Positions 47,195-57,493 of a DNA stretch of 64,000 bases are shown piece after piece. The notes beneath the pieces were generated by a model that saw only the letters and a list, made by a program, of their open reading frames with translations, made no database searches and was not told the DNA's origin. Position numbers and translations under genes: made by a program. Source of the stretch: Pseudoneurospora amorphoporcata (taxonomy: Eukaryota; Ascomycota; Sordariomycetes; Sordariales; Sordariaceae). How positions within the stretch are numbered: position 1 is the stretch's first letter; the number at the start of each line of letters is the position of its first letter. The stretch lies in contig MU859219.1 of assembly GCA_033297205.1 (NCBI GenBank), positions 18,224 through 82,223 of the forward strand. The letters run 5' to 3'.

Positions 47195-48350
47195 ATGTTT
47201 TTGGATCGTTGGATGTTGAGGAGATGAGGCCTGGAGTTGGGATTGTTTTTAGGTTTTTAGGCGAGGGTTCTTGCGTTTATGTCGTTACCCCCGAGCTTAC
47301 TTACGTCCATGCGTCCCGTCGCTTGCGTAGGACTCGGTTCACTTTCGCTTTTGGTTTATTTTCCTTTTTGGCAGCTTCCCATTTATTGCATCTTTGACGT
47401 TTGAGTTCACAGGAGAGTAGCTGCACTGGACGCCGCTCTCCTCGTATTCCCCGTGGGTAAGGGGAAGTCTTTGCGAATGTGGCCCGAGGGAGCGTCATGA
47501 CGCCTGTTTACCATCCGCGCGAAAGACGATATGATCGAAGAGATGTTGCAGAAGCATCATTGTTCCTGGGAGATTCAAGGGCAAGATGACTATTACCGAG
47601 ACTTTTGTAGTACAATCCGTCATGCAGCAAGTCAAGTCCGAGAAGCTGCCAAGCTCGGGAAGGAGAATGATCACCTCCGTGTTGACGCCATATTCAGTCT
47701 GAAGTCACATGGAAGGATCTCGGACACAAGTCATAAGGCTTATATCCAGGGGTATAATGCCGCCGGATAGGTTATCGCCTGTCCCCAACTTGCCGACGAG
47801 AAGGTGGATCATGGGACATCGACAACGGTGAGCAAAAGAGGATGGAATAGGCACACCTTGGCATTGACTAATGTCTTGGAAAAGTACCCTGTGTTATGAG
47901 GCATGGGGACCGGTATGATCACGAAACTCCGAAAGGATTGGATTCTGGTGTTTAAATGGTAGCCTAGGGGAGTGCTGAGGTTGTGACGGCTTTGGCGGCT
48001 CGGCGTTACGGCAAGCTAGACTTGAGGGTTTGAGGCTGTAGTGCCGATCACTTGAGTAGAAGGAGCCAAGTGGGACTACACTTGATCGACGCGCTTATGC
48101 CACTGATTCACTTGGGGGTCTTCTTGTTGGCGACAGGAAAGGCATACCATAAGCCATAAGCCGTTCTTTGAAGCCTTATTCAGAGGTGGTAAACGATCGG
48201 TGCTCCATCCTGTTCGATACGTACAGGTATGCCAGCAATAAGATAGGAAGACGCGAAAAGAGCGGCTACTGAAAGTGCTTCTCTTTTACCAGGTTCCAGA
48301 CTCTGGCATCCAAACGCAATGGCAGGAAAGAATACAGCCTCTTATCTCTC

Positions 48351-48360
48351 CCNNNNNNNN
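48351..48360. other. 10-N assembly gap flanked by long C and A runs
   Basis: The bases are N, and the following 160 bp contain an approximately 22-base C run and several A runs, unlike anything else in the window. This is most likely a low-quality contig end, not biology, so the true distance here is unknown. Confidence 0.95.
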
Positions 48361-49058
48361 NNGGTTATTAATGTGGTTTTTTTTTTACATGTGTCATCAT
48401 TTTGCAAACAAACCCAATGGCATCAAATAAAAAACCCCATTTTACCCCCCCCCCCCCCCCCCCCCCCCACCAAAAAAAAAAACCAAAAAAAAAAAAAAAA
48501 AAACAAAAGAAAAAAAAAAAAAACCTGCTAGCCGAGCAGCTTAGGCAGAAGGAAACCTCGCTCTAGTCTTGATGAACCAGGAGGTCGAAGGAATATGAAT
48601 CCGCATCTGTTTCCACTGATCGTCGTTCAACCACAAGAATAGACACGAAGTTCAACCCTACACTCAGCCCTTTCCATAAGGCAGTCAGATAGTAACACAT
48701 GGTTGCTCGAATGATACAGTTGTAAGAATCGATGGAGCTTCTTGGCAGGGTACGGCGGATGGGGATACTGTCGATCTTGTCTTGACCTCCTTTTTGGTTT
48801 CTGAGTTGAGTGTTTCCGAGCTCCTAGAACCTAGTAAGTGACGTGAGATAATCGAAGGCCACAACACCAGGAGGCTCGTCTTGACAATCGACGGGAAGTC
48901 TATATAACCCACGGCGCCCTGTGTTAGTTAACAGTCTCATTCTTCATCACCATCAACAACACCAACAATATCATTTAAAGCTTGACTAATAGCCCCCTCC
49001 GCAATAACTATTTCAAAACCACATCTCTCATCAGCAAGGAAATACCCCAACAGCAATA

Positions 49059-49530
49059 ATGCAGTTCTCCATTGCCACTCTCCTCGTCATCGCGGCTGCT
49101 GCCCCCTTCACCTCTGCCGCCGGTCTCCTCACCCGTCCCAAGGCAAACGAGTACAAGGATACCGACTGGTAATATAACCCAACCCAACCAATTCTCCTAC
49201 CTACAACCCCTAGAGCAGCAAACCAGACCGAGACCAGAAGGCTAACATCGTCCGCTTTCCCAACCAAACAGCAAGGACTGGAACTACGGCCACAACTCGT
49301 TCCTCCTCTACGACGTCACCATGGACGACACCACCAACTCGGTATACCTAACCAACGGCTACTCGGTCGACGGCAAACAGAAGGGCTGGTACGGATACTC
49401 GGAGAAGAGCAAGGACGGCGGTGTCTGCCAGGGCGTCAACCTCGGCCGTTTACCTGAGGGCTGCGTTAAGATCAATGAGGTGGCTAAGCTCGTGGGGCGG
49501 GTCAAGTGCGTCGAGTCGGTCTACCTCTAA
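49059..49530 (+). CDS. small secreted cysteine-containing protein
   Basis: Two exons (49059-49168, 49272-49530; intron GTAATA..CAG) encode 122 residues. A signal peptide is clear: MQFSIATLLVIAAAAPFTSA, then AGLLTRP. The mature part has four Cys (37, 89, 101, 116), which could form two disulfides, and Tyr, Gly and Asp residues spread through the middle. I do not recognise a family. Small secreted Cys proteins of fungi include extracellular signals, hydrophobin-like proteins and effectors; nothing here decides among these, and a hydrophobin is unlikely with only four Cys. The ATG context (caataATGCAG) is good. It sits between an assembly gap and SSS1. Confidence 0.75.
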
Positions 49531-50321
49531 GGGAGGAATGTGGTGATGAGGGTTTTGGATATGAGGATTTATGAGCATAGCGTGGAGGACACGAGGGGCA
49601 TAAGTCGACGGGGAAGTGGTTGGCGATACCCTTGATTCGATTTCCATGGTCAGTAGAATGTTTCGTTATTTAGCTTGGCATTTTGAATTACTTGAGTCGG
49701 TCCTGTTTCTATGTATTAGCCAAAGCTTTGCAATCACTCCATCGAACTGCTCGTTGCTTTCATTGACCAGGCGCGAACGGAGAAGCCTGACGAGCTTACA
49801 TCGCCATTGAGCATCATCTTTGCCAATTTTGAACCATCAGTCGGTCTGTAATGCCAAATTGAGACTGTTTCATCCCGAAATCGGAAGAAAGAAGAAGAGC
49901 CGCGACATGAATCTTGCTGGGTGTATGAAGGAAAGACTCGAGATGATGGAGAGCATGTCGGTTGAGACAACCTAAGGAACAGGTTCCTTTCTGGTGCCTA
50001 TAATAGGTACCGGGGAGCCGTGTGGGGAATAGAAAGCACCAAACCCGATGAGGAATGCAGCCCCCTTTACCTAAAGCACGAGCCACCTCAGCTCTCGACC
50101 AACGCAGCCGAACGCCAATGGATTGAGGCGATGTGGCATTTGGTGAGGCGACTGGAAGGTGACAGCTTCCCCGATTCCAAATTTACGAACGCGACTTGAC
50201 GTTCACCACTCTTTAATCCACCACAACTTCGACCTTCTTCCCCCCACGACGACTTCATTTCTCTTCTTACAAACGCGATTTCGCCTTCCTTTTACACAAA
50301 TACCCAATACAATAATTCACG
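49531..50321. other. intergenic region before SSS1
   Basis: No gene seen; the last 170 bp are rich in C, T and A, as expected for the SSS1 leader. Confidence 0.5.
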
Positions 50322-50731
50322 ATGGCGGACCAAGTGCAAGAGATCCTCGACGTGCCCCGCGAGTTCCTCAAGGACGGCATCCAGTTCATCAACAAGTCCC
50401 AGAAGCGTATGCGATCCTCCACTCTGGCCAGCCATTGAGCTACTCGACAACATCGATACTAACTGTGGTTCTCTCTACAGCTGATCGCCGCGAGTTCATC
50501 AAGATCTCCCAGGCTGTTGGTGTTGGTTTCTTGAGTAAGTAGCTCCCTGTTCCCTATCGCCGTCCCTGTTGTCGGACCACCAGCTAACATTGTCACAGTC
50601 ATGGGTGCTGTCGGCTACCTCGTCAAGCTCAGTACGCCCCTCTCCCACCTTCCGAACTCCCCAACCTAGCATAAGCTAACATCCTTCAAGTCCACATTCC
50701 CCTCAACCAGGTCCTCGTTGGCGGCGCGTAA
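50322..50731 (+). CDS. SSS1: Sec61 gamma subunit of the ER translocon
   Basis: Four exons (50322-50406, 50481-50534, 50599-50631, 50691-50731) encode 70 residues, the family's usual size. Introns are GTATGC..CAG, GTAAGT..CAG and GTACGC..AAG. An amphipathic N-terminal helix (PREFLKDGIQFINKSQKPDRREF) is followed by IKISQAVGVGFL and a tail-anchored membrane helix with GAVGYLVKLIHIPLN. This is the family signature: DRREF/KIS...G...MG..G..VKL.HIPIN. The protein clamps the Sec61 channel and is essential for protein import into the ER. Three introns in such a short gene leave exons of 85, 54, 33 and 41 nt. Confidence 0.96.
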
Positions 50732-51875
50732 AGCAATCCACGATTTTCGACAAAGATAGAGCAGAAACGCGGACGGAGTTGTTGCATCGAAAGAATCGAA
50801 GGGACAAGATACCCCATGAATGCTGTTTCACGACACATGGACGGACGACGGAGATCCAACCATCACAACTAGGGAGATCTTTCTTGAAGGGCTGGGTCAC
50901 AAAAGCACAAACGACACCGGGCCGTCGAACGAGGATAATCGGTGGTCATGGAGACGGAAGAGATGAAGAAGGACGAAAAAGATATCCTATATGCAGGTGG
51001 TTTGCCACGAGGTCGACGAGACGCCTGCTTATAATTTCCACCACCACGCCTGGGACGGGATGTCGGGTACCCTTGAGAGGCGATTGTATAATTCATTTGA
51101 TGGCGAATTGGCGGCGGGTCATATGCGGAGACAAGTTTTAATACTTATGGGAAATCAATGGCGCTTTGTTTGGAGACAACTCAACTGGGAACGACACAAT
51201 GCGTGACGAAATATGGCGGCTTAATAGCAGGATATTGCAGCGGAGAACGAGTGGTGGCCGTCACAGAAAATGTGTTCTGGTCACTTTATACGGCCTGTCC
51301 AGCATTCTGTCGCTCGGGAGCTTTGCAAATGGCACAGCGTTGCGCCGTCAGACGGCAATCCCAGCTTTTGATGCCAATGCTCTACAGAACGTCCTTGAGA
51401 GATCATCCGCTCGTGACGATCTGTTAAGTTTCCAGGCGTTTCCAACTTAAGTCAGGACCAAGCTAACAACAAAGCAGCACCGGACTATAGTTTCATTGTA
51501 AGGGAATCATTCTTCACAAAAGACAAGCCGAAGCAAAACATCGCATGAAGATAAGGTTCAGTATTCATATAGCACTAAACCCCTAATATCCTCATGCTAA
51601 GTCGATCTCCTGCTTTCCTTACACTCTCCAGGTGCCAAGAGTGCTCCAGAAGTTTCATATGGGGCGATATGTCTACTATAAGTAGGACCAAAGATATACT
51701 CTCATAAATTCGCCGTCTCCAACCACCTAAACGCCAGTCATGGACCTTGCACGAGTCCGATGGTCGGCTATCTACAATGCATTTGTCTTTCCTATCTCTA
51801 TCCCGAAAACCGCTGACCTTGGATCCTCCAGCAATCGGCAATCCGAATAACAAGCAAGCTCGAGAATGTGATTTT
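50732..51875. other. intergenic region, no supported gene
   Basis: Open frames near 51158-51450 lack a good start and any recognisable feature. This is the space between SSS1 (plus) and the orphan gene's end (minus). Confidence 0.45.
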
Positions 51876-53103
51876 TCAATCATCGATGACAATTACCTCC
51901 GAGCTCCAAGCTTCACGACCGGACGGATGGGGGCACGTGGTATTCCAAGCCACGTCGAAAGCGTCCTCGACGATGTTGTCCCACACCACAGCCATCTTGC
52001 GTTTGGCCGCATTCCTGGCCAAAATCGAACAGTTAAGGATGAAAGCCTGGTGCTTGAACGGTGGCAGTGCGGGCTTGTCTACCAAAAAACCTTCTACAAC
52101 ACACCGGCTGATTTCGCGGATATGCTTCTTAGTAAGCTGCCCCGTCTGAAGCTTCCATATTGTCTGGGTGAACGGTATACTAATCTCAGCCATGTGTCTT
52201 GTTAAGGCATAAAAGGGTCCAGAATTGTATCTGGGGGACCCATTGAAGGAGAAAAGGAATATTATGGTCAGAGCAGAAAACAACTAACCTGGCATGTTTC
52301 CGTGATCTCCTCAACTTCGTATTCCTCAAGTCCCTCGTTTGGATCAGCCGGGTAGAGCAGGCGCTTGTCAATTGGAAAACCCTCGCATGCTCAGCGGGCT
52401 CGACGTTGGAAGTGTTCTGGCCAACCTCCGCCGACGTCTTCGGCACTGAAACCTCCTCACCCGATCGGACGGCCGAAGTCTTGTCTCCAACTTGACGGTT
52501 GTCACTGCCCAGAAACAGAGCACAGAAAGCAGTTATCCTGTGCTTCCACGCTGCTCGCCTTCTCTTATGCTGGCTGTCTTGCAGCTCGTCGGGGCAGCCG
52601 GTGAACTCTTGGTAATAGGCCACCCAATCATTCATGCTCTGGGGAAGGCTTAGAAAATACCATGACGTTCCCTCCTCCTTCGAGACGAGGGCAAGCAGAT
52701 TACACCTCCCACTGCGGGCTTTGATGCAAACGAGATGAGACGCCCACACGCTCGGGCCCTCTTCTTCTTGTTGTTCACCGTCGCTGTTGTCCGGGGTGCA
52801 TGTGTTCGACTTCGGCGCTCCGTCGCTGCTGTCGGGAGAATACAGCAGTTCACCTACGACAACGAAGAGATCGCCTTTGGGGGCTTGGACGATGTCCAGT
52901 TGCTCGGCTGTCAGTTGGCTTGGGTGGCGGTTCGCTGAATCCTTGGCTGATTGCCGTAATGTGGTCAAGTTCTCGGCGGCTCCTTTGCTTGAGATCTGGG
53001 GCTTCGAGTTTCGCGCGGCTTTGATAACCGCCCCTTGGGGACGGTTAGGGGTCAGGACATGGTGCTCGTAGAGATGGGAGGTGACGGCGATGTCTTTTTT
53101 CAT
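51876..53103 (-). CDS. orphan protein of unknown function (two-exon model)
   Basis: I join exon 53103-52289 to exon 52230-51876 (donor GTTAGT, branch CTGAC, acceptor CAG) for 389 residues in a consistent phase. The N-terminal part (MKKDIAVTSHLYEHHVLTPN) has no signal peptide. Around residues 100-180 there is an ordered-looking region with many aromatic residues (WYFLSLPQSMNDWVAYYQEFTG) and an acidic EEEGPS run before it. I recognise no family. One oddity: in another frame the end of exon 1 reads EGFPIDKRLLYPADPNEGLEE, which looks more protein-like than the chosen frame's Arg-rich end. A frameshift, sequence error or different splicing is possible near 52350. The gene lies in the poor 45-54 kb tract. 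Confidence 0.5.
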
Positions 53104-54301
53104 GTTGAAGTCAGAATAGTCTCAGATGGGGCGTGATACCGGGAATTGGGGATGTACTTGTTGCTGTGGGGTTGAGTGATCTGTCGGAGGAAGGATTACG
53201 TTGTTGTAAGTATATAGAGAGAAGAGGCTGATGAGGACTTACTTACAGGCGGAACTCTAAAGAACTGGTCGCTTTATGGCGACAGGCTGTATAATTCTCG
53301 ACGAAAATGGGAGAAGACTCGGAGTTATCTGAGCCAGAATGGGATAAAAGAGACTTCTTGTTTGCTTTCAAGGTTTGTGGACTCCCTACGAGCGTCCGAA
53401 GGTTGAGAAAACGGAAAACTTCAATCAGAATGGGATGGAAGAGACGGTGTGTTTGCTCCCAAGTCCTGAATACCACCCCGATTGGTTGACAGCTGAGAGA
53501 CTCAGAGAAAATGTGAACGGAGTGAGGCGAGAGAAGCTTCTTTTGTCTAGAAGCGCAGTCCGGAGAGGGACGATAGCAGAGAAACCTGGCCGTAAGTAGT
53601 GAAGATTCTCAACTACGACTATTAGCTCCCCATGAATGGGCTTCTTCGGAGGCTAGTAGACTCCTTCGCGCAAGACCTGTAAATGCTCAGCTACTCGGAA
53701 ATTGGAGTTTGGGAGATATCCCACTTGGAGTTCAATATCAATATGCCACTAACCTAGGCTCTCTCTGCCACATCAATTATGGGATTCGAAGATTCTGGAT
53801 CATATTCTCCGACTTGGAAAACACGCAGTCCGAGATCTTGACGATAGAAGCACTTGAATCTGGGCGGGAGACGTTGTCCAAGAGTTCGGGAGGAGAGCCA
53901 ACATTCGGACATGTACTTGTTGCTGGATGCCATAGAGGCAGGATCTAACAAATCAAGAACATCTCGATCAACCTCCATGCCTTCCAAGGTCCTCAAATCC
54001 GAATTTCAGGTGGGACTGAAATCATCATTTCTCTTGAAAATGCCAATGTCCATCATGATTTCCCAACGCGAAGTACTTAGTCGCTGCTCCTTCGTAGTAT
54101 TTTGTAGTTGTGCAACTTCAACTTCTCGCCAGTGTCATGACGGGTATGCACCTTTCACTTCTAAATTATCGACCTATTCTAAACAGCATACACGGACTGG
54201 ACTACCGAGGGATGGTATAAAAGCAAAAAGCTGGGTTCATGAACGTAGTTTTTCACGATATTCAGGATGTCGACGAAAGAAAAAAAAAAAAGGAAAAGAA
54301 T
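53104..54301. other. intergenic region, no supported gene
   Basis: A 80-residue minus-strand frame at 53996-53754 looks slightly protein-like but has no family or start context. I find nothing stronger. Confidence 0.4.
54280..54291 (-). terminator. RNA polymerase III T-run after tRNA-Leu
   Basis: Twelve consecutive A residues on the plus strand are T on the transcribed sense of the minus-strand tRNA, 11 bp after its 3' end. Confidence 0.75.
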
Positions 54302-54417
54302 TGACTGGAGTGGGATTCGAACCCACGCATCTTGCGATACTAGAATGCACCTCACCATATTATGAAGAAGAACTTGGTTCTTGAGTCTAGCGCCTTAGAC
54401 CGCTCGGCCATCCAGCC
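54302..54417 (-). tRNA. tRNA-Leu (CAA anticodon) with an intron
   Basis: On the minus strand the acceptor GGCTGGA pairs with TCCAGTC (one G-T), and the T arm GTGGG-TTCGAAT-CCCAC is intact. The D arm is GGCCGAGCGG..CTAAGGC, with a long variable arm of Leu type. The anticodon stem CTAGA/TCTAG encloses CTCAAG, anticodon CAA. The intron is about 34 nt. A plus-strand A12 run at 54280-54291 acts as the T-run terminator. Confidence 0.92.
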
Positions 54418-55106
54418 ATTGGAACATTATTAAATGACTTAGGCTGACTAGAACATTATGTACACCAAGATAATGTCCCACCACTACTGCCTTTTCCTCT
54501 CTTCTGTTTTGTTTTTATTTCATGTGTCTGCTTGCACCTACCCAGCTCATTTTTACATGTCTTTGACGTAACAGAATATGTCAGTTGTCTCGCGTGCTCC
54601 GGACGTGGGTTCTTTCTTTTAAGTTGGTTGTACTGACAATCGTGCAACCCCTCAGTTGGTAGCTTCCATGCCGTTTCACCAATGCGAAGGGAAAGGCTCT
54701 TTCCCGATCCTTAGAAGGTGGTCAACAAGAATAAGATCATGTTTTCGATCACTCCACATCGTCTGATCCGATATGGAAGGCACCGAGATCACTGCATGTG
54801 TGTGAAATCCAAAAAGAGTTTCAGCGTCCGAGGCAATGACGAGCTGCAGACTGGATTGAAACCAGGCACGACAGGCCCGAGTTCCCAGTCCTTGGCTGGT
54901 AGCGTAGTGGCCGCACTGCGTCCCGCTTTCACCCCCTGCTCACAACTCCCCAGAATCCACCAGCTCCCGTATCTCAACGACAAACAAAACAACAACAGTT
55001 GAACTTAGGTTGTCTCGGTCAAGATCTTTTTTGCCCGAACCCCCCTATCACTTCCTTTCTGTCACTTCTTTAATTCTTAATATTCCAACCCAACCAATCC
55101 ATCACA
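54418..55106. other. intergenic region between tRNA-Leu and the methyltransferase gene
   Basis: No gene seen; the final pyrimidine- and CAACC-rich part looks like the leader of the methyltransferase gene. Confidence 0.45.
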
Positions 55107-56373
55107 ATGGCCGCCGCCGCCACAAACCAGACAACACAAACTGGACAAGATGAGGTTACTGAGCTTGCCAAACAATATGATACCCCAATGGGCCTTGCCC
55201 ACTCGACCATGCAGGCTCTGAAAGATCGCATCAAGCTTCATTATGACCTGGCGAGCGACTATTATCTGAACCTATGGTGTGTTCTCAAGGTCTTCCTCGG
55301 TGAATTCTTGACGTGGTTTGGTTGTCAGAGCTCGAATAGCTCTCACCAAGCCCCTCAAACAACACTCAAGACACAACAGCAACAGAGAGCTAACAACTTC
55401 ACAGGGGCGAGCATATTCATCACGGCTACTGGGCCACAGATGAGGCCAAGGCCAAGGACACCAAGGAAGTAGCTCAGGTCAACCTAATCCGCCTGCTTCT
55501 CGAAATCTCCAAGGTCTCAGAGGGCGCTCGTGTTCTCGATACTGGCTGCGGCATTGGCGGCACCTCGCGCTTCCTCGCCTCTGAGTTGGGATGTACCGTA
55601 ACCGGCATCACCATCTCTACCAAGCAAGTTGAGATGGCGACCAGGTTAACCAAGACCGAGGCCGCCAAGCAGATTCAGGGCGACGACAAGACCGTCACCC
55701 CGGATGCCGATGGCTTCATCGCGCTCGGAAAGGGCAAGGTCAGATTCATTGAGCTTGACGCGGAGAAGATGGGTGAGTATTTTGCTTCAGACGCCGGTAC
55801 CTTCGATGCTGTATGGATCAGCGAAGCTTTGAGCCACTTTCCCAACAAGGCTCTTTTCTTCCAGAACGCCTTCAAGGTCCTCAAGCAGGGCGGAAAGCTG
55901 GTTCTTGCCGACTGGTTCAAGGGCGAAGGTCTTGACCAAACCCAGTTTGATAACGATATCAAGCCAATTGAAGGTTATTAGTTACCCCAGAAGGACATCG
56001 GTATCGGTCCAAAGACGACTAACCTTAGTTTGAACAGACGGCATGCTGCTCCCGCTTCTGTGCACTCAGCCCGACTATGTCAAGTTTGCTACAGATGCTG
56101 GACTCAAGGTCTTCCATGAGCCCAAGGATATTAGCAAGGATGTCAGCAAGACATGGTCAGTTCAAACCTCGAATCTGATCCATGAACATACATGATGATT
56201 CTAACACAAATTGCAGGGACATTTCTTGGTCGCTGGTACAAAACCCTTCTTTGTGGGCATTTGCCTTCAGCCAAGGCAGAGACGGCATCGCCTTCTTGCA
56301 AGCCTTCCGTGCGATGAGGAGAGGCTATTCCAACGGAAGCTTCCGATACGCCGTCATGTCATTCCAGAAGTAG
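55107..56373 (+). CDS. SAM-dependent methyltransferase (UbiE/tocopherol-methyltransferase-like)
   Basis: Four exons (55107-55276, 55405-55973, 56038-56155, 56217-56373) encode 337 residues. Motif I is VLDTGCGIGGTSRFLA, with V100, D102 and the Gly run at 104-108. An acidic motif II-like region, FDAVWISEALSHF, and a motif III-like FKVLKQGGKLVLADWF follow. The N-terminal HYDLASDYYLNLWGEHIHHGYW is the lid segment of class I small-molecule methyltransferases of the gamma-tocopherol/sterol type. The substrate cannot be read from sequence. No signal peptide or membrane segment is seen. The second donor (GTTATT) is weak, but only this splice keeps the ORF and joins DGMLLPLLCTQPDYV in phase. Neighbours on either side are unrelated, so there is no cluster to suggest a secondary-metabolite role. 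Confidence 0.8.
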
Positions 56374-57493
56374 GATCGAATGACAAAAGCGTAAGGGAGG
56401 CACTCCAAGTTGCTTGATTCCTATCAGTGATAGCTCGTGAACCCTGTCTCTGTTGTTGATGTTGACTGGCGATCAGCACAACCTCATCCTCCGAGTACTG
56501 CCGGACCTGACCTTTCTGACCTATGCCGCGATGATAGATCCGTCTCTTCTACGAGCCACGGGAGAAATTCGTTGCATTATCTCGAAGACGCCGCCGCTGG
56601 TCTTTTAAAACAGTCGAGATGTTGGCAGAATTGTAGATATATAAGTGACGAAGAGCACCCCTGCCCCTGTTGCCGCTAGAGAGCAAACTGAACCTACCCC
56701 ACCTCAATCGACATCTCCGACCCCGCCCCCGCCTGTTCGAACTTATCCTCCGGTCCGGTCCGGTCCGGTCCGACCCGAGAACAATCACGGCAGCATGTCC
56801 GCAACCCCGGAATCACTGCCGCTCGGAGCTCGGCGTCTTGGTTCCACCTCATATGGACGATGGCGAGGTTCGATTTTCGAAGATTACAAACGAACAGGAT
56901 CAACCAACGGATGGTCGCTGATTGCAGAAATACCCGACATCGGGGGCTGTCAAGTTTGATGCCTCGGCAATAGTTGGCGTTCGCGGGTTGGTAAATGCTT
57001 GACTTCAAAGTCTGCCCATGCGAACGTCTTTCAGAGTTCGGCGAGGAACAGGCAGCTCAAAAACAAGGATTCTCTTTGGTGATGGAAACCACCGACTATG
57101 AGTCAAGCACCCGGAAATAGCACAGTCATGAATTTTGTACGTGCGCATTATCTTACTCGAGCCGTGCCACCACACGGAAGCAAACAAAACACCCCCTCAT
57201 CTTGTGTGTCATAACGCATTAAACGATGCTCCCTGAGGAAGGAGGGGTCAAATCTCGGAGGCGAGCCTTTCTTTTTGGTAAAGGCCGTCCAATAGTATGG
57301 ATTACCAATGACAACCAGATCGCCATACCGTGATTCCGTTTATCAGTATCCGATCTGGTAGCACGTTTCCCAAGCAAGATGCGATAGAGCAATAAATGGA
57401 GTTACTCTTCCCACCTCCTCCTCTTCCGTTCTTCTTCGTTTCCTGCCCCAACTGTGCTCCTCCTCACTCCACTGCGATCCGACATAGTCCACG
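56374..57493. other. intergenic region with a short CCGGT tandem repeat
   Basis: No gene seen. A 5-bp tandem repeat lies at 56747-56770; the last 100 bp are rich in pyrimidines, as expected for a leader of the next gene. Confidence 0.5.
56747..56770. repeat. CCGGT pentanucleotide tandem repeat
   Basis: About five copies of CCGGT follow each other. The unit is close to self-complementary (CCGG) and could stack as a small hairpin. No gene overlaps it. Confidence 0.75.

Larger units (their letters stand above)
47173..49058. other. gene-free stretch containing an assembly gap
   Basis: No supported gene. A modest open frame at 47531-47770 has no recognisable features. Ten N bases at 48351-48360 and the adjacent C- and A-homopolymers (to about 48525) mark a scaffold gap and poor-quality sequence. 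Confidence 0.55.

Noticed and set aside
47531..47770. A 79-codon open frame in the gene-poor tract.
   Set aside because: No start context, domain or exon partner; could be a relic but is not supportable.
48319..48531. An open frame spanning the N gap.
   Set aside because: It crosses ten N bases and homopolymers, so the translation is meaningless.
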